Assembly (NCBI GenBank): GCA_947176535.1
Contig: CAMWQU010000008.1
Coordinates: 33,506 to 97,505 of the forward strand
Length of the DNA: 64,000 bases
Origin: an uncultured Prevotellaceae bacterium
GTDB lineage: Bacteria > Bacteroidota > Bacteroidia > Bacteroidales > Bacteroidaceae
Reading direction: 5' to 3'
Below, one piece after another: positions 53,851-62,826 of this stretch. The notes below the pieces were generated by a model that did no database searches, was not told where the DNA came from, and saw only the letters and a list, made by a program, of their open reading frames with translations. The translations under genes and the position numbers were made by a program. Each line of letters begins with the position of its first letter. The first letter of the stretch is position 1.

Positions 53851-55623
53851 ATGAAACACAAAGTTAGATTCAGTCTCCTTTACCGAGACATGTGGCAGAG
53901 TTCCGGAAAATTCCAACCTCGCAAAGACCAGTTGGCACGCATTGCTCCTGTTATCATCGACATGGGATGTTTCGACCGGGTGGAAACCAACGGAGGAGCT
54001 TTCGAGCAGGTGAACCTGCTGGCAGGAGAGAATCCGAACGAGGCTGTACGCACGTTCTGCAAACCGTTCAATGAGGTTGGCATCAAGACACACATGCTCG
54101 ACCGCGGCCTGAACGCCTTGCGTATGTATCCCGTACCCGACGACGTGCGCCAGTTGATGTACAAGGTGAAGAAGAAACAAGGCACTGACATTACCCGAAT
54201 CTTCTGCGGACTGAACGATGTACGCAACATCATCCCCAGCATCAAGTATGCCAAGGAGGGGGGAATGATTCCGCAGGCTTCGCTTTGCATAACCAACTCG
54301 CCCATCCATACGGCTGAGTATTACAGCAACATTGCCGACCAACTCATCGAGGCCGGTGCTCCCGAAATCTGTCTGAAAGACATGGCCGGCATCGGCCAAC
54401 CGGCCATGTTGGGCAAACTGACGGCCATGATTAAGAAGAATCACCCCGACATCATCATACAATACCACGGACATTCAGGCCCCGGCCTGTCCATGGCCAG
54501 CATTCTGGAGGTCTGCAACAACGGTGCCGACATCATTGATACGGCCATAGAACCGCTGTCGTGGGGTAAGGTACATCCCGATGTAATCTCCGTACAGTCG
54601 ATGCTGAAGAATGAGGGTTTTGATGTACCCGAGATTAACATGGATGCCTACATGAGAGCACGTTCGCTCACTCAGGAGTTCATCGACGACTGGCTCGGTT
54701 ACTTCATTGACCCATCCAACAAGCACATGTCCAGCCTGCTGCTCGGCTGCGGACTGCCCGGCGGTATGATGGGTTCCATGATGGCTGACTTGGGCGGCAT
54801 ACAGAGCGCCATCAACAACATCCGCAAGCAGAAAGGTGAGCCGGAACTGACCACCGACAACCTGCTTGTGGCACTCTTCAATGAAGTTGAACACGTATGG
54901 CCGATGTTGGGCTATCCTCCATTGGTAACGCCGTTCAGCCAGTACACAAAGAACATTGCCCTGATGAACCTTCTGACCATGGCTCAGGGCAAGGGACGCT
55001 TCGTGATGATGGACGATGCCATGTGGGGAATGATTCTTGGAAAGAGCGGAAAGATACCCGGCCCCATCGCTCCCGAATTGATAGAACTGGCCAAAGAGAA
55101 GGGCAAGGAGTTTACCGACACCGACCCGCATACGCTCTATCCCAACGCGCTTGACCAGTTCCGCAAGGAGATGGACAACAACGGTTGGGACTATGGACAG
55201 GACGACGAAGAACTGTTTGAACTGGCCATGCACCCCGAACAGTACCGAAACTATCGTAGCGGACAAGCTAAGAAGAATTTCCTGGCCGACCTGCAGAAAG
55301 CCAAAGATGCCGCATTGGGTTCCAAACTCAGCGTCGAAGAACTGTCGGCATTCAAGCACGCCAAGGCAGACGCCGTCGTGGCTCCTGTCAATGGTCAGGT
55401 ATTCTATGAGTTCCAGGGTGGTTCGGAAGCCGTTCCCTGTCTGGAACCGTTCATCGGACAGAAGTATGCCGACGGCGACATCCTCTGTTACATTCAGGCT
55501 CCGTGGGGCGAATTTGTTCCCGTTCAGGCCGGTATCGGCGGCCGTCTGGTAGACATTTCCGCACGCAAGGCTTCGTTTGTTCACCGTGGCGACACACTGG
55601 CTTGGATCGAACGCGAAAAATAA
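53851..55623 (+). CDS. OadA/PycB-like carboxyltransferase whose biotinyl domain lacks the biotin lysine
   Basis: 590 residues. The N-terminal carboxyltransferase domain (about 1-480) is intact: SLLYRDMWQSSGKFQPRKDQ, catalytic EICLKDMAG, and the metal-binding HGH in YHGHSGPGLSMAS. A biotinyl-like fold follows at about 505-590 (ADAVVAPVNGQVFYEFQGGS, then GRLVDISARKASFVHRGDTL). Where biotin-bearing relatives have EAMKT or EAMKM, this one has QAPWGEF, so no lysine is available for biotin. The enzyme may work with a separate biotin carrier, or have changed function. Family role: oxaloacetate or pyruvate carboxylation. Confidence 0.85.
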   Translation: MKHKVRFSLLYRDMWQSSGKFQPRKDQLARIAPVIIDMGCFDRVETNGGAFEQVNLLAGENPNEAVRTFCKPFNEVGIKTHMLDRGLNALRMYPVPDDVRQLMYKVKKKQGTDITRIFCGLNDVRNIIPSIKYAKEGGMIPQASLCITNSPIHTAEYYSNIADQLIEAGAPEICLKDMAGIGQPAMLGKLTAMIKKNHPDIIIQYHGHSGPGLSMASILEVCNNGADIIDTAIEPLSWGKVHPDVISVQSMLKNEGFDVPEINMDAYMRARSLTQEFIDDWLGYFIDPSNKHMSSLLLGCGLPGGMMGSMMADLGGIQSAINNIRKQKGEPELTTDNLLVALFNEVEHVWPMLGYPPLVTPFSQYTKNIALMNLLTMAQGKGRFVMMDDAMWGMILGKSGKIPGPIAPELIELAKEKGKEFTDTDPHTLYPNALDQFRKEMDNNGWDYGQDDEELFELAMHPEQYRNYRSGQAKKNFLADLQKAKDAALGSKLSVEELSAFKHAKADAVVAPVNGQVFYEFQGGSEAVPCLEPFIGQKYADGDILCYIQAPWGEFVPVQAGIGGRLVDISARKASFVHRGDTLAWIEREK

Positions 55624-55648
55624 TAGCAGAAGAAGGCAACTTTGCAAC

Positions 55649-55677
55649 TTGATTGCACTAAAGATTCTGTACCTTTG
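55649..55677 (+). promoter_or_regulatory. Promoter of the metal-permease gene
   Basis: TTG at 55649-55651, 18 nt, TACCTTTG (55670-55677). The start ATG is 15 nt further on. Confidence 0.65.
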
Positions 55678-55692
55678 CAGCGAATTTAATAA

Positions 55693-56970
55693 ATGAACTG
55701 CAATATGGTACAGAATCTTTTTTTTGACATCTGGAGGATGACCACAGAAATGGCTCCTTATCTGTTGCTCGGCTTTCTGCTTGCCGGGTTAATGCACGAG
55801 TACATCCCCCGAAAAGTGTACGCCAACTATCTTGGCAAATCCAACTTCCGCAGCGTCCTGCTGGCCGCTCTGTTCGGTGTGCCATTACCATTGTGCTCCT
55901 GCGGTGTCTTACCCACTGCTATGGGTCTGCGCCGCGAGGGTGGAAGTCGCGGAGCAACAGTTTCGTTTCTCATCGCCACTCCGCAAACAGGTGTGGACAG
56001 CATTATCGCGACGTTCTCACTCATGGGACTGCCTTTTACCATCATCCGCCCCATCGCGGCTTTCCTGACGGCAATCTTCGGCGGAACATTGGTGAACGCA
56101 TTTGAACATGAAAGTGAAGAAGAGAAAAGAGGCGGAACGAACCTGAAAGGAATAGCGGAAGAGAAGGAAAATTCCTCTACTCATGTCTCCAACGCTCTCC
56201 GCCGCCTGCCAAATGCAATCAGATACGGCTTTGTAGAAATGATGGCCGACATCGGAAAGTGGCTGATCATGGGCCTCATCGTGGCCGGAGTGATTACCGC
56301 CGTCATCCCGGACCAGTGGTTCTCTGTCTTCAAAGACAACTCACTGCTCAGCATCCTGCTCGTGCTCTCCATCAGCATCCCCATGTACGTCTGCGCCACC
56401 GGCAGCATCCCCATTGCTGTGGCCCTTATGATGAAAGGACTGACACCCGGTGCGGCCCTTGTCCTGCTGATGGCCGGCCCCGCCTGCAACGTAGCCAGTC
56501 TGCTGGTTATCAATAAAGTCATGGGACGCCGCACGCTCCTACTCTACCTCTCGGCGATTGTAGGCGGAGCCATATTGTTTGGTCTGGGCATCGACTATCT
56601 GCTGCCCACCGAATGGTTTACTTCTTCCTTGACGATGCAAGACACGTGCTGCAACGAAACGCACACCGGATGGTTCTCCATCGCTTCCGCCATTCTTCTC
56701 TTCCTGCTGTTGGCCCATGCTCTTCTGTCTCATCACCACCATACAGAGGAAGAAGAAGCCCCTCAAAGTTCAAGCCCCGTATGTGAGTACAGCATTCAGG
56801 GTATGCACTGTTCTCACTGCTCCGCCAACGTGGAACGCGCCATACGTAGTGTGGAAGGAGTCGAAGATGTGAACGTAAGTCTCGACAAAAAGAGTGCGAC
56901 CGTGAAAGGAGTGTTTGACAAGGAGGTAGTCCGTCAAGCGATTGAAAGCATAGGCTACGAAGTCAAATAG
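55693..56970 (+). CDS. SO_0444-type Cu/Zn efflux permease with C-terminal HMA domain
   Basis: A 425-residue permease. It has about eight membrane helices in two halves. The permease signature GVPLPLCSCGVLPTAMGLRR carries the CSCG metal-site motif, and the second half has YVCATGSIPIAVALMMKGL, then MAGPACNVASLLVINKVMG. A His-rich linker (SHHHHTEEEE) near residue 347 leads to an HMA metal-binding domain, residues 364-425, with GMHCSHC (Cys373, Cys376). Such proteins export divalent or cuprous metals; the exact metal is unknown. Single gene by position. Confidence 0.88.
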   Translation: MNCNMVQNLFFDIWRMTTEMAPYLLLGFLLAGLMHEYIPRKVYANYLGKSNFRSVLLAALFGVPLPLCSCGVLPTAMGLRREGGSRGATVSFLIATPQTGVDSIIATFSLMGLPFTIIRPIAAFLTAIFGGTLVNAFEHESEEEKRGGTNLKGIAEEKENSSTHVSNALRRLPNAIRYGFVEMMADIGKWLIMGLIVAGVITAVIPDQWFSVFKDNSLLSILLVLSISIPMYVCATGSIPIAVALMMKGLTPGAALVLLMAGPACNVASLLVINKVMGRRTLLLYLSAIVGGAILFGLGIDYLLPTEWFTSSLTMQDTCCNETHTGWFSIASAILLFLLLAHALLSHHHHTEEEEAPQSSSPVCEYSIQGMHCSHCSANVERAIRSVEGVEDVNVSLDKKSATVKGVFDKEVVRQAIESIGYEVK

Positions 56971-56992
56971 TTTTTGAACGGTAAACAGATTA

Positions 56993-57057
56993 CCGTCCAT
57001 AGGAGGACTTTATTATTCAGAGGCGACCGGTTAATTATTCGGTCGCCTCTGAATAAT
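56993..57057. repeat. Lone 22-bp-family unit next to a long hairpin
   Basis: CCGTCCATAGGAGGA (56993-57007) is one unit of the 22-bp family. Directly after it, the arm 57012-57029 pairs with 57040-57057 (18 bp, centre GTTAATTATT). A degenerate third copy of the right arm lies at 57059-57078 (ACCGCTCACCTCCGAATAA). Placed 41 bp after the permease stop, the hairpin may end its transcript although no T run follows. 57079-57170 shows nothing I can name. Confidence 0.6.
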
Positions 57058-57171
57058 TAACCGCTCACCTCCGAATAAACTCATCTACCCCGGTACACGA
57101 GCCTGCCAATAACGAAACAGCGAAGAAGCAAACGTAAGAACTACAAGACGGGACTATATGGATTCCGCACA

Positions 57172-57258
57172 ATAAAAATGCCCCCGTTGAAGGACGAGGG
57201 CAGAACCTAATGTTTTCACAACGGAATAATCCTTATTGTGATTTGCTTAAAATTAGTA
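57172..57258 (-). ncRNA. tracrRNA of the type II-C CRISPR locus
   Basis: The plus strand at 57236-57258 copies repeat positions 2-25 with one T missing, so the minus-strand transcript starts with the anti-repeat. It then has GGAUUAUUCC as a nexus-like hairpin (57223-57232) and the terminator stem TGCCCTCGT/ACGGGGGCA followed by TTTTTATT. The promoter on the minus strand is TTG-N20-TAACTTTG (57292-57262), placing the start near 57257 and giving about 86 nt. The nexus region also contains UUGUG, which can pair with the CACAA end of the anti-repeat inside the same RNA. Confidence 0.88.
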
Positions 57259-57261
57259 CGG

Positions 57262-57292
57262 CAAAGTTAAGGAGAATATCAAAATAAAACAA
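57262..57292 (-). promoter_or_regulatory. tracrRNA promoter
   Basis: TTG (57292-57290), N20, TAACTTTG (57269-57262) on the minus strand. It is back to back with the cas9 promoter, 7 bp apart. Confidence 0.85.
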
Positions 57293-57299
57293 GATATTC

Positions 57300-57330
57300 T
57301 TGTAAAACTTATCGTATTTTACTAAATTTG
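57300..57330 (+). promoter_or_regulatory. cas9 promoter
   Basis: TTG (57300-57302), N20, TAAATTTG (57323-57330). The expected start is near 57335, giving a leader of about 20 nt that consists largely of the repeat-like 12-mer at 57341. Confidence 0.85.
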
Positions 57331-57340
57331 ACCGGAAAAC

Positions 57341-57352
57341 GCTTAAAATTAG
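57341..57352 (+). promoter_or_regulatory. tracrRNA-complementary site in the cas9 leader
   Basis: GCTTAAAATTAG, ending 3 nt before the cas9 ATG. It is identical to 57245-57256, the template of the tracrRNA anti-repeat, and so is perfectly complementary to tracrRNA nt about 2-13. Both copies share the loss of one T that array repeats keep. Confidence 0.7.
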
Positions 57353-57355
57353 ACC

Positions 57356-60300
57356 ATGAAACGTATTTTAGGGCTCGATTTAGGAGTCAGCAGCATCGGT
57401 TGGGCTTTGGTGAACGAAGCAGAGAACAGCAACGAAAAATCATCCATCGTTAAATTAGGAGTCAGGGTGAATCCATTAACGAGTGATGAACAAACCAACT
57501 TTGAGAAAGGAAAATCTATAACGACGAATGCCGACCGCACATTGAAACGCGGAATGCGCCGGAACCTCCAACGCTACAAACAGCGACGCGCCGAACTCAT
57601 ACGGAAACTCAAAGAGGGTGAAATAATTACGGATGATTCCCTCCTGTACGAGAACGGCAACCGAACCACTTTCGAGACCTATCGCCTGCGTGCAAAAGCC
57701 GCTAACGAGGAAATTACTTTGGAAGAACTTGCGCGTGTCCTTTTAATAATAAATAAGAAGCGCGGCTACAAGAGTAATCGCAAAGCCAAAGACAAAGATG
57801 AAGGCACGCTGGTGGATGGCATGGAAGTCGCCAAAAAACTTTATGAGGAAGGACTGACACCGGGCCAATACTCGCTGTCCCTAATCAACCAAGGCCAAAA
57901 ATATCTTCCCGACTACTATCGCTCCGACCTGCAGGCTGAACTTGAACAGATATGGAAAACGCAGAAGGCTTTCTATCCCGATATACTTACTGACGATTTC
58001 CGGGAGAAGCTGCAAGGTAAGAGCAAAACAGCGACCAACAACCTTTTTATCAAATCTTACCAAATATACTCTCCGACTCTCAAACGCGACAATGCCCGTG
58101 CGCAGTTGCTTCAGTGGCGCGTCGAGGGACTGACACAGCAACTATCCCTCGAAAACATTTCGGCAGTTATGTCCGACCTCAACGGACAAATAAACGATAC
58201 AAGCGGTTATTTAGGCAAAATCAGTGACCGCAGTAAAGAACTTTACTTCCGGAAACAGACCGTAGGACAATACATGATGGCCGTACTGGAGAGTAATCCC
58301 AATGCCAGTCTGCGTAACATGGTCTTCTATCGTAAGGACTATCTTGACGAGTTCGAGCAGATATGGACAACGCAGGCCCAATTCCATCCGGAACTCACCC
58401 GTGAGCTCAAACACGACATCGGCAATATCACCATCTTTTACCAACGCCCGTTGCGCAGCCAAAAAGGACTTGTGAAGATTTGCGAATTGGAACAGAAGAA
58501 GATGGACACCCTCGTTGATGGTAAACCTAAGACCATCACGATTGGCAGCAAGGTTTGTCCCAAATCGTCACCCTCGTTCCAAAACTTCCGCATCTGGCAA
58601 CGGTTGAACGACCTTCGCCTCATCGACAGCAGCGCCTCCTTGAGTCGTAACCTTGAATTAGATGAAAAACAACTTCTGGCACATGAGCTAAGCATACACG
58701 AGAAACTCTCCAAGACCCAAGCCCTGAAAATTTTATTCAACGGTAAGGCTCCGAGGGGTATCGACCTTAATTTCAAAGAACTGGACGGAGACACCACACA
58801 GGCTGCACTGTTTCGTGCCTACCAGAAAATCATCGAAATGTCAGGGCATGGCGAATATGATTTCAGCAAGATGTACACGGATGAAGTACTTGACATTGTA
58901 GAAAATGTATTCCGCTCGTTAGGCTTCAACACCGAACCGTTGCATTTCGATGCGACTGTAAAAGGCAAAGAGTTGGAACGCCAGCCTTACTATCGGCTGT
59001 GGCATCTGCTGTATTCCTACGAAGGCGATAATTCCGCCACCGGCAATACCCAATTAGTAAGCAAGATACACAACATATTCCATTTCGATAACGAGGATTA
59101 CGCCAAAGAGATTGCCGCCATCTCTTTCTCTCCCGACTACGGCAATATCAGCGCAAAAGCCATCAGCAACCTGCTCCCCTTTATGCACGAGGGCTACGAT
59201 TACAGTCAGGCCTGCGAGCAGGCCGGTTATCGCCATTCGGCCCGCTCACTTACCAAGCAGGAGATTGAAGAAAAGGAACTTAAACCGAGCCTTGAACTGC
59301 TGCCGCGCAACAGCCTGCGGAACCCGGTGGTCGAGAAGATTCTCAATCAGATGGTAAACGTTGTCAATGCGGTGATAGCAACTTACGGGCCACTTGACGA
59401 GATACGCATCGAACTCGCCCGTGACCTAAAGAAAAACGCCAAAGAGCGTGAGAAGAGCACCAACGAAATCAATAAGGCCAAGAGGGAAAATGAAACGTAT
59501 CGCAAGATACTGCAAGAGGAGTTCGGCATTCCCCACCCCAGCCGCAATGATCTTATCCGCTACAAGCTTTATCTCGAACTAAAGAATAACGGATTCAAGA
59601 CCCTGTATTCCAACACCTACATTCAGAAGGAAGATCTGTTCTCCAACGACTTCGACATTGAACATATTATTCCTAAAGCCAGTGCGTTTGACGATTCATT
59701 CTCCAACAAGACATTGGAACTAAGAACCGTAAACCTGAAGAAAGGCGACAAGACGGCACTTGATTTTGTAAAAACGGAATACGGAGAGGAAAAAGCGGAG
59801 GAATACAAGAAGCGCATCAAAGACCTTTTTGAGAGCAACAGCATCAGCAAAAAGAAGTACGACAACCTGATGAAAACGGCTGCCGACATCACGGGTGGTT
59901 TTATCAACCGCGACCTCAGCGACACGCAATACATATCGCGCAAAGCCCGTGAAATTCTCGAAGACATCGTTCGAGTTGTCACCCCCACAACCGGAACCAT
60001 CACCGAACGCCTGCGCAGAGACTGGGGCCTTACCGATGTCATGCAGCAACTGAATTGGGAAAAATACGATGCCGTAGGAGAAACCGAATCATGGAAAGAC
60101 AAAAACGGAAATACCGTTCGCCGTATCAAAGACTGGAGCAAACGTAACGATCATCGCCACCACGCCATGGATGCTCTGGCGATTGCCTTCACCAAACATA
60201 GCATCATACAATACCTCAACAATTTGAACGCACGTCGTGACATTACGAGCGACGTTTATGCCATCGAGAAAAAAGAGACGGAACGCGACCACAACAGCAA

Positions 60301-61486
60301 TATACGTTTCAAATCGCCCATAGAGAACATGCGGGAAGAAGCCAAACGCCACCTCGAAGAGATTCTCGTATCCACAAAATCGAAAACGAAAGTGGCCACG
60401 CAGAATGTCAATCGCAGCAAGTCTAAGACAGTGAAAGACGGGACAATCCGAAAGGTTCAACTCACCCCACGTACCCAACTCCATAAGGAGACAGTCTATG
60501 GATGCCGACACAGATATGAGACTACTCTCGAAAAAGTCGGTTCTGCATTCGATGAAGCAAAAATCAGAACCGTAGCAAACAAGGAACAACGGGAAGCACT
60601 AACCAAACGACTGGCAGAATATGGTGGCGACGCAAAGAAAGCATTTACGGGGAAAAACTCATTAGAGAAGAATCCCATCTGGCTCAATGCAGAGCATAGC
60701 AGAAGCGTACCCACCAAAGTGAAATGCGTATCTTTAGTAAAGCTTTTCACGATACGAAAACCCATTAGCAAGGACATTGTTATCGAAAAGGTTGTAGACC
60801 CGAATATCCGGAAAATACTGGAAAAACGATTGGCTGAATATGACGGCGATGCCGGCAAGGCATTTTCCAATCTTGAAGAGAATCCTATCTGGCTCAACAA
60901 AGAACGAGGTATTGCCATCAAATGTGTAACCATTGATGCCGGTCTGTCCGCTCCCGAAGCCATTCATGAGAAGCGAGACCAACAAGGCAAGGTCATTCTT
61001 GACAGCGAGGGACACCCCATTCCCGCAGACTTTGTGCAGACGGGTAACAATCATCATGTAGCTATCTTCGAGGATGCCGATGGGAAAATGCAAGGACACA
61101 TCATCTCATACTACGAAGCCATGACACGCATCACTCAAGGTCTGCCCGTCATAGATCGCAACTACAATGCCGAATTGGGATGGGAATTCCGCTTCACGAT
61201 GAAACGAAATGAATACTTTATTTTCCCGGACCAAACTTTCAATCCGGCAGAAGTAGACCTAACCAATCCGGAAAACTATGCGATAATTAGTCCGCATTTA
61301 TTCCGTGTACAGAAATTATCAGCAAAGGAATACTTTTTTCGCCATCATCTGGAAACAACAGAGGGAATACAGACAAGTTTGCAAAATATCACGTGGATCA
61401 GAATTAAGAGCCTTGAAAAGATTCGCCATATCATAAAAGTACGTATCAACCACATTGGGCAGATTGTAGCCGTCGGAGAATATTAA
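57356..61486 (+). CDS. cas9: CRISPR-associated endonuclease Cas9 (type II-C)
   Basis: A 1376-residue RNA-guided nuclease. RuvC-I is ILGLDLGVSSIGWALVNEAE with Asp8; the Arg-rich bridge helix lies near 60-85 (RGMRRNLQRYKQRRAELIRK). RuvC-II has Glu686 in IRIELARDL; the HNH domain is FDIEHIIPKASAFDDSFSNK with Asp767 and His770; RuvC-III is RNDHRHHAMDALAIAF with His936 and Asp939. All catalytic residues are intact. In the C-terminal WED/PAM region a segment is duplicated (about 1079-1124 and 1152-1190, both with KRLAEY and NPIWLN). cas1 follows with no gap. No csn2 or cas4 is present, as expected for II-C. Confidence 0.98.
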   Translation: MKRILGLDLGVSSIGWALVNEAENSNEKSSIVKLGVRVNPLTSDEQTNFEKGKSITTNADRTLKRGMRRNLQRYKQRRAELIRKLKEGEIITDDSLLYENGNRTTFETYRLRAKAANEEITLEELARVLLIINKKRGYKSNRKAKDKDEGTLVDGMEVAKKLYEEGLTPGQYSLSLINQGQKYLPDYYRSDLQAELEQIWKTQKAFYPDILTDDFREKLQGKSKTATNNLFIKSYQIYSPTLKRDNARAQLLQWRVEGLTQQLSLENISAVMSDLNGQINDTSGYLGKISDRSKELYFRKQTVGQYMMAVLESNPNASLRNMVFYRKDYLDEFEQIWTTQAQFHPELTRELKHDIGNITIFYQRPLRSQKGLVKICELEQKKMDTLVDGKPKTITIGSKVCPKSSPSFQNFRIWQRLNDLRLIDSSASLSRNLELDEKQLLAHELSIHEKLSKTQALKILFNGKAPRGIDLNFKELDGDTTQAALFRAYQKIIEMSGHGEYDFSKMYTDEVLDIVENVFRSLGFNTEPLHFDATVKGKELERQPYYRLWHLLYSYEGDNSATGNTQLVSKIHNIFHFDNEDYAKEIAAISFSPDYGNISAKAISNLLPFMHEGYDYSQACEQAGYRHSARSLTKQEIEEKELKPSLELLPRNSLRNPVVEKILNQMVNVVNAVIATYGPLDEIRIELARDLKKNAKEREKSTNEINKAKRENETYRKILQEEFGIPHPSRNDLIRYKLYLELKNNGFKTLYSNTYIQKEDLFSNDFDIEHIIPKASAFDDSFSNKTLELRTVNLKKGDKTALDFVKTEYGEEKAEEYKKRIKDLFESNSISKKKYDNLMKTAADITGGFINRDLSDTQYISRKAREILEDIVRVVTPTTGTITERLRRDWGLTDVMQQLNWEKYDAVGETESWKDKNGNTVRRIKDWSKRNDHRHHAMDALAIAFTKHSIIQYLNNLNARRDITSDVYAIEKKETERDHNSNIRFKSPIENMREEAKRHLEEILVSTKSKTKVATQNVNRSKSKTVKDGTIRKVQLTPRTQLHKETVYGCRHRYETTLEKVGSAFDEAKIRTVANKEQREALTKRLAEYGGDAKKAFTGKNSLEKNPIWLNAEHSRSVPTKVKCVSLVKLFTIRKPISKDIVIEKVVDPNIRKILEKRLAEYDGDAGKAFSNLEENPIWLNKERGIAIKCVTIDAGLSAPEAIHEKRDQQGKVILDSEGHPIPADFVQTGNNHHVAIFEDADGKMQGHIISYYEAMTRITQGLPVIDRNYNAELGWEFRFTMKRNEYFIFPDQTFNPAEVDLTNPENYAIISPHLFRVQKLSAKEYFFRHHLETTEGIQTSLQNITWIRIKSLEKIRHIIKVRINHIGQIVAVGEY

Positions 61487-62422
61487 ATGATAAAGAAGAT
61501 ACTTTACTTTGGCAATCCCATGTACCTGAGTCTGCGCAACAGCCAGTTAGTGCTGCGCATACCGGATATCGAAAAGAACGGGAATCTTTCTGACACGTTC
61601 AAGAAAGAAACGGAACGGACGATTCCCATTGAGGATATTGGCGTTGTGGTACTCGACAACAGGCGCATCACCATAACCACGGGAGCCATGGAGGCCATGC
61701 TGGAAAATAATTGTGCCGTCATCACCTGCGACGAAAAGAGTATGCCCGTTGGCCTCATGCTCCCGCTCTGCGGCAACACGTTGCAGAGCGAACGGTTTCG
61801 TCACCAGATTGATGCCTCGCTCCCTCTTAAAAAGCAGCTATGGCAACAAACCGTTCGACAGAAGATTCTCAATCAGGCAGCCGTACTTGCTTACAACACG
61901 AACCGTCAGGCCAAAAACATGCTCGTATGGGCCAACAATGTCAAAAGCGGCGATAGCGAAAATATAGAGGCACGTGCTGCCGCCTTTTACTGGAAAAACA
62001 TCTTTCCCGAGCTGCCCAATTTTGTACGCAGCCGGGAAGGCGAACCGCCCAACAACCTGCTGAACTACGGTTATGCCATTCTGCGGGCATGCGTGGCACG
62101 CGGCTTAGTGGGCAGCGGACTACTACCCACCTTAGGCATACACCACCACAATCGATACAACGCTTACTGTCTGGCCGACGACATCATGGAACCTTATCGC
62201 CCCTTTGTAGACCGGTTAGTCATTGAACTCATGCAACAGAACTACAACTATTCAGAAATCACACGCGAGTTCAAGGCACGCTTACTCACAATACCTTCGC
62301 TTGATGTCATTATAGATGGCAAACGTAGTCCGCTCATGATTGCCGTGGGACAAACCACAGCAAGTCTCGCCAAATGCTTCAACGGCGAAGCCCGAAAGAT
62401 TGCTTACCCCGAACTTGAATAG
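61487..62422 (+). CDS. cas1: Type II-C integrase Cas1
   Basis: 311 residues; the catalytic subunit that inserts new spacers. The N-terminal beta domain begins KKILYFGNPMYLSLRNSQLV. Active-site candidates are Glu161 in ENIEARAAAFYW, the His cluster at 219-221 in LGIHHHNRYNAY, and Asp231/Asp232 with Glu235 in LADDIMEPYRPF. The ATG follows the cas9 stop directly, so the two genes are translationally linked. Length is typical. Confidence 0.97.
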   Translation: MIKKILYFGNPMYLSLRNSQLVLRIPDIEKNGNLSDTFKKETERTIPIEDIGVVVLDNRRITITTGAMEAMLENNCAVITCDEKSMPVGLMLPLCGNTLQSERFRHQIDASLPLKKQLWQQTVRQKILNQAAVLAYNTNRQAKNMLVWANNVKSGDSENIEARAAAFYWKNIFPELPNFVRSREGEPPNNLLNYGYAILRACVARGLVGSGLLPTLGIHHHNRYNAYCLADDIMEPYRPFVDRLVIELMQQNYNYSEITREFKARLLTIPSLDVIIDGKRSPLMIAVGQTTASLAKCFNGEARKIAYPELE

Positions 62423-62425
62423 TCA

Positions 62426-62770
62426 ATGGCGGAGCGACAAGTACGAATCAGTCAATACAGAGTCATGTGGATTCTTGTTTTCTTCGACCTCCCCACCGAA
62501 ACGAAAAAAGACCGCAAGCAGTATGCAGAATTTCGCAAACGGTTACAGGGTGATGGATTTATCATGTTTCAGTTTTCCATATACATCCGCCATTGTGCCA
62601 GCGTAGAAAATGTAGAGGTTCATCTCAAACGGGTAAAGTCATTTATTCCGGAGTTTGGGAAAGTCGGGATACTGACCATCACAGACAAGCAATTTGATAA
62701 CATCCAACTCTTCCACGGAAAGAAAAGCGAACCTCCCAAAGCCCCGGGCATTCAGCTCGAACTTTTTTAG
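62426..62770 (+). CDS. cas2: Cas2, C-terminus ending in a clamp-binding-like motif
   Basis: 114 residues; the structural partner of Cas1. The ferredoxin-like fold begins YRVMWILVFFDLPTETKKDR with the conserved Asp, followed by FRKRLQGDGFIMFQFSIYIR and GKVGILTITDKQFDN. The last residues are IQLELF; QLELF matches the consensus of beta sliding-clamp binding peptides (QL[SD]LF-like). It lies 3 bp behind cas1. It is the last cas gene; a 355-bp space follows. Confidence 0.96.
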   Translation: MAERQVRISQYRVMWILVFFDLPTETKKDRKQYAEFRKRLQGDGFIMFQFSIYIRHCASVENVEVHLKRVKSFIPEFGKVGILTITDKQFDNIQLFHGKKSEPPKAPGIQLELF

Positions 62771-62826
62771 CAACGACAGGACATTCCAACATAATAAAGA
62801 ACTATTCGGAAATGCACCTATCCGAG

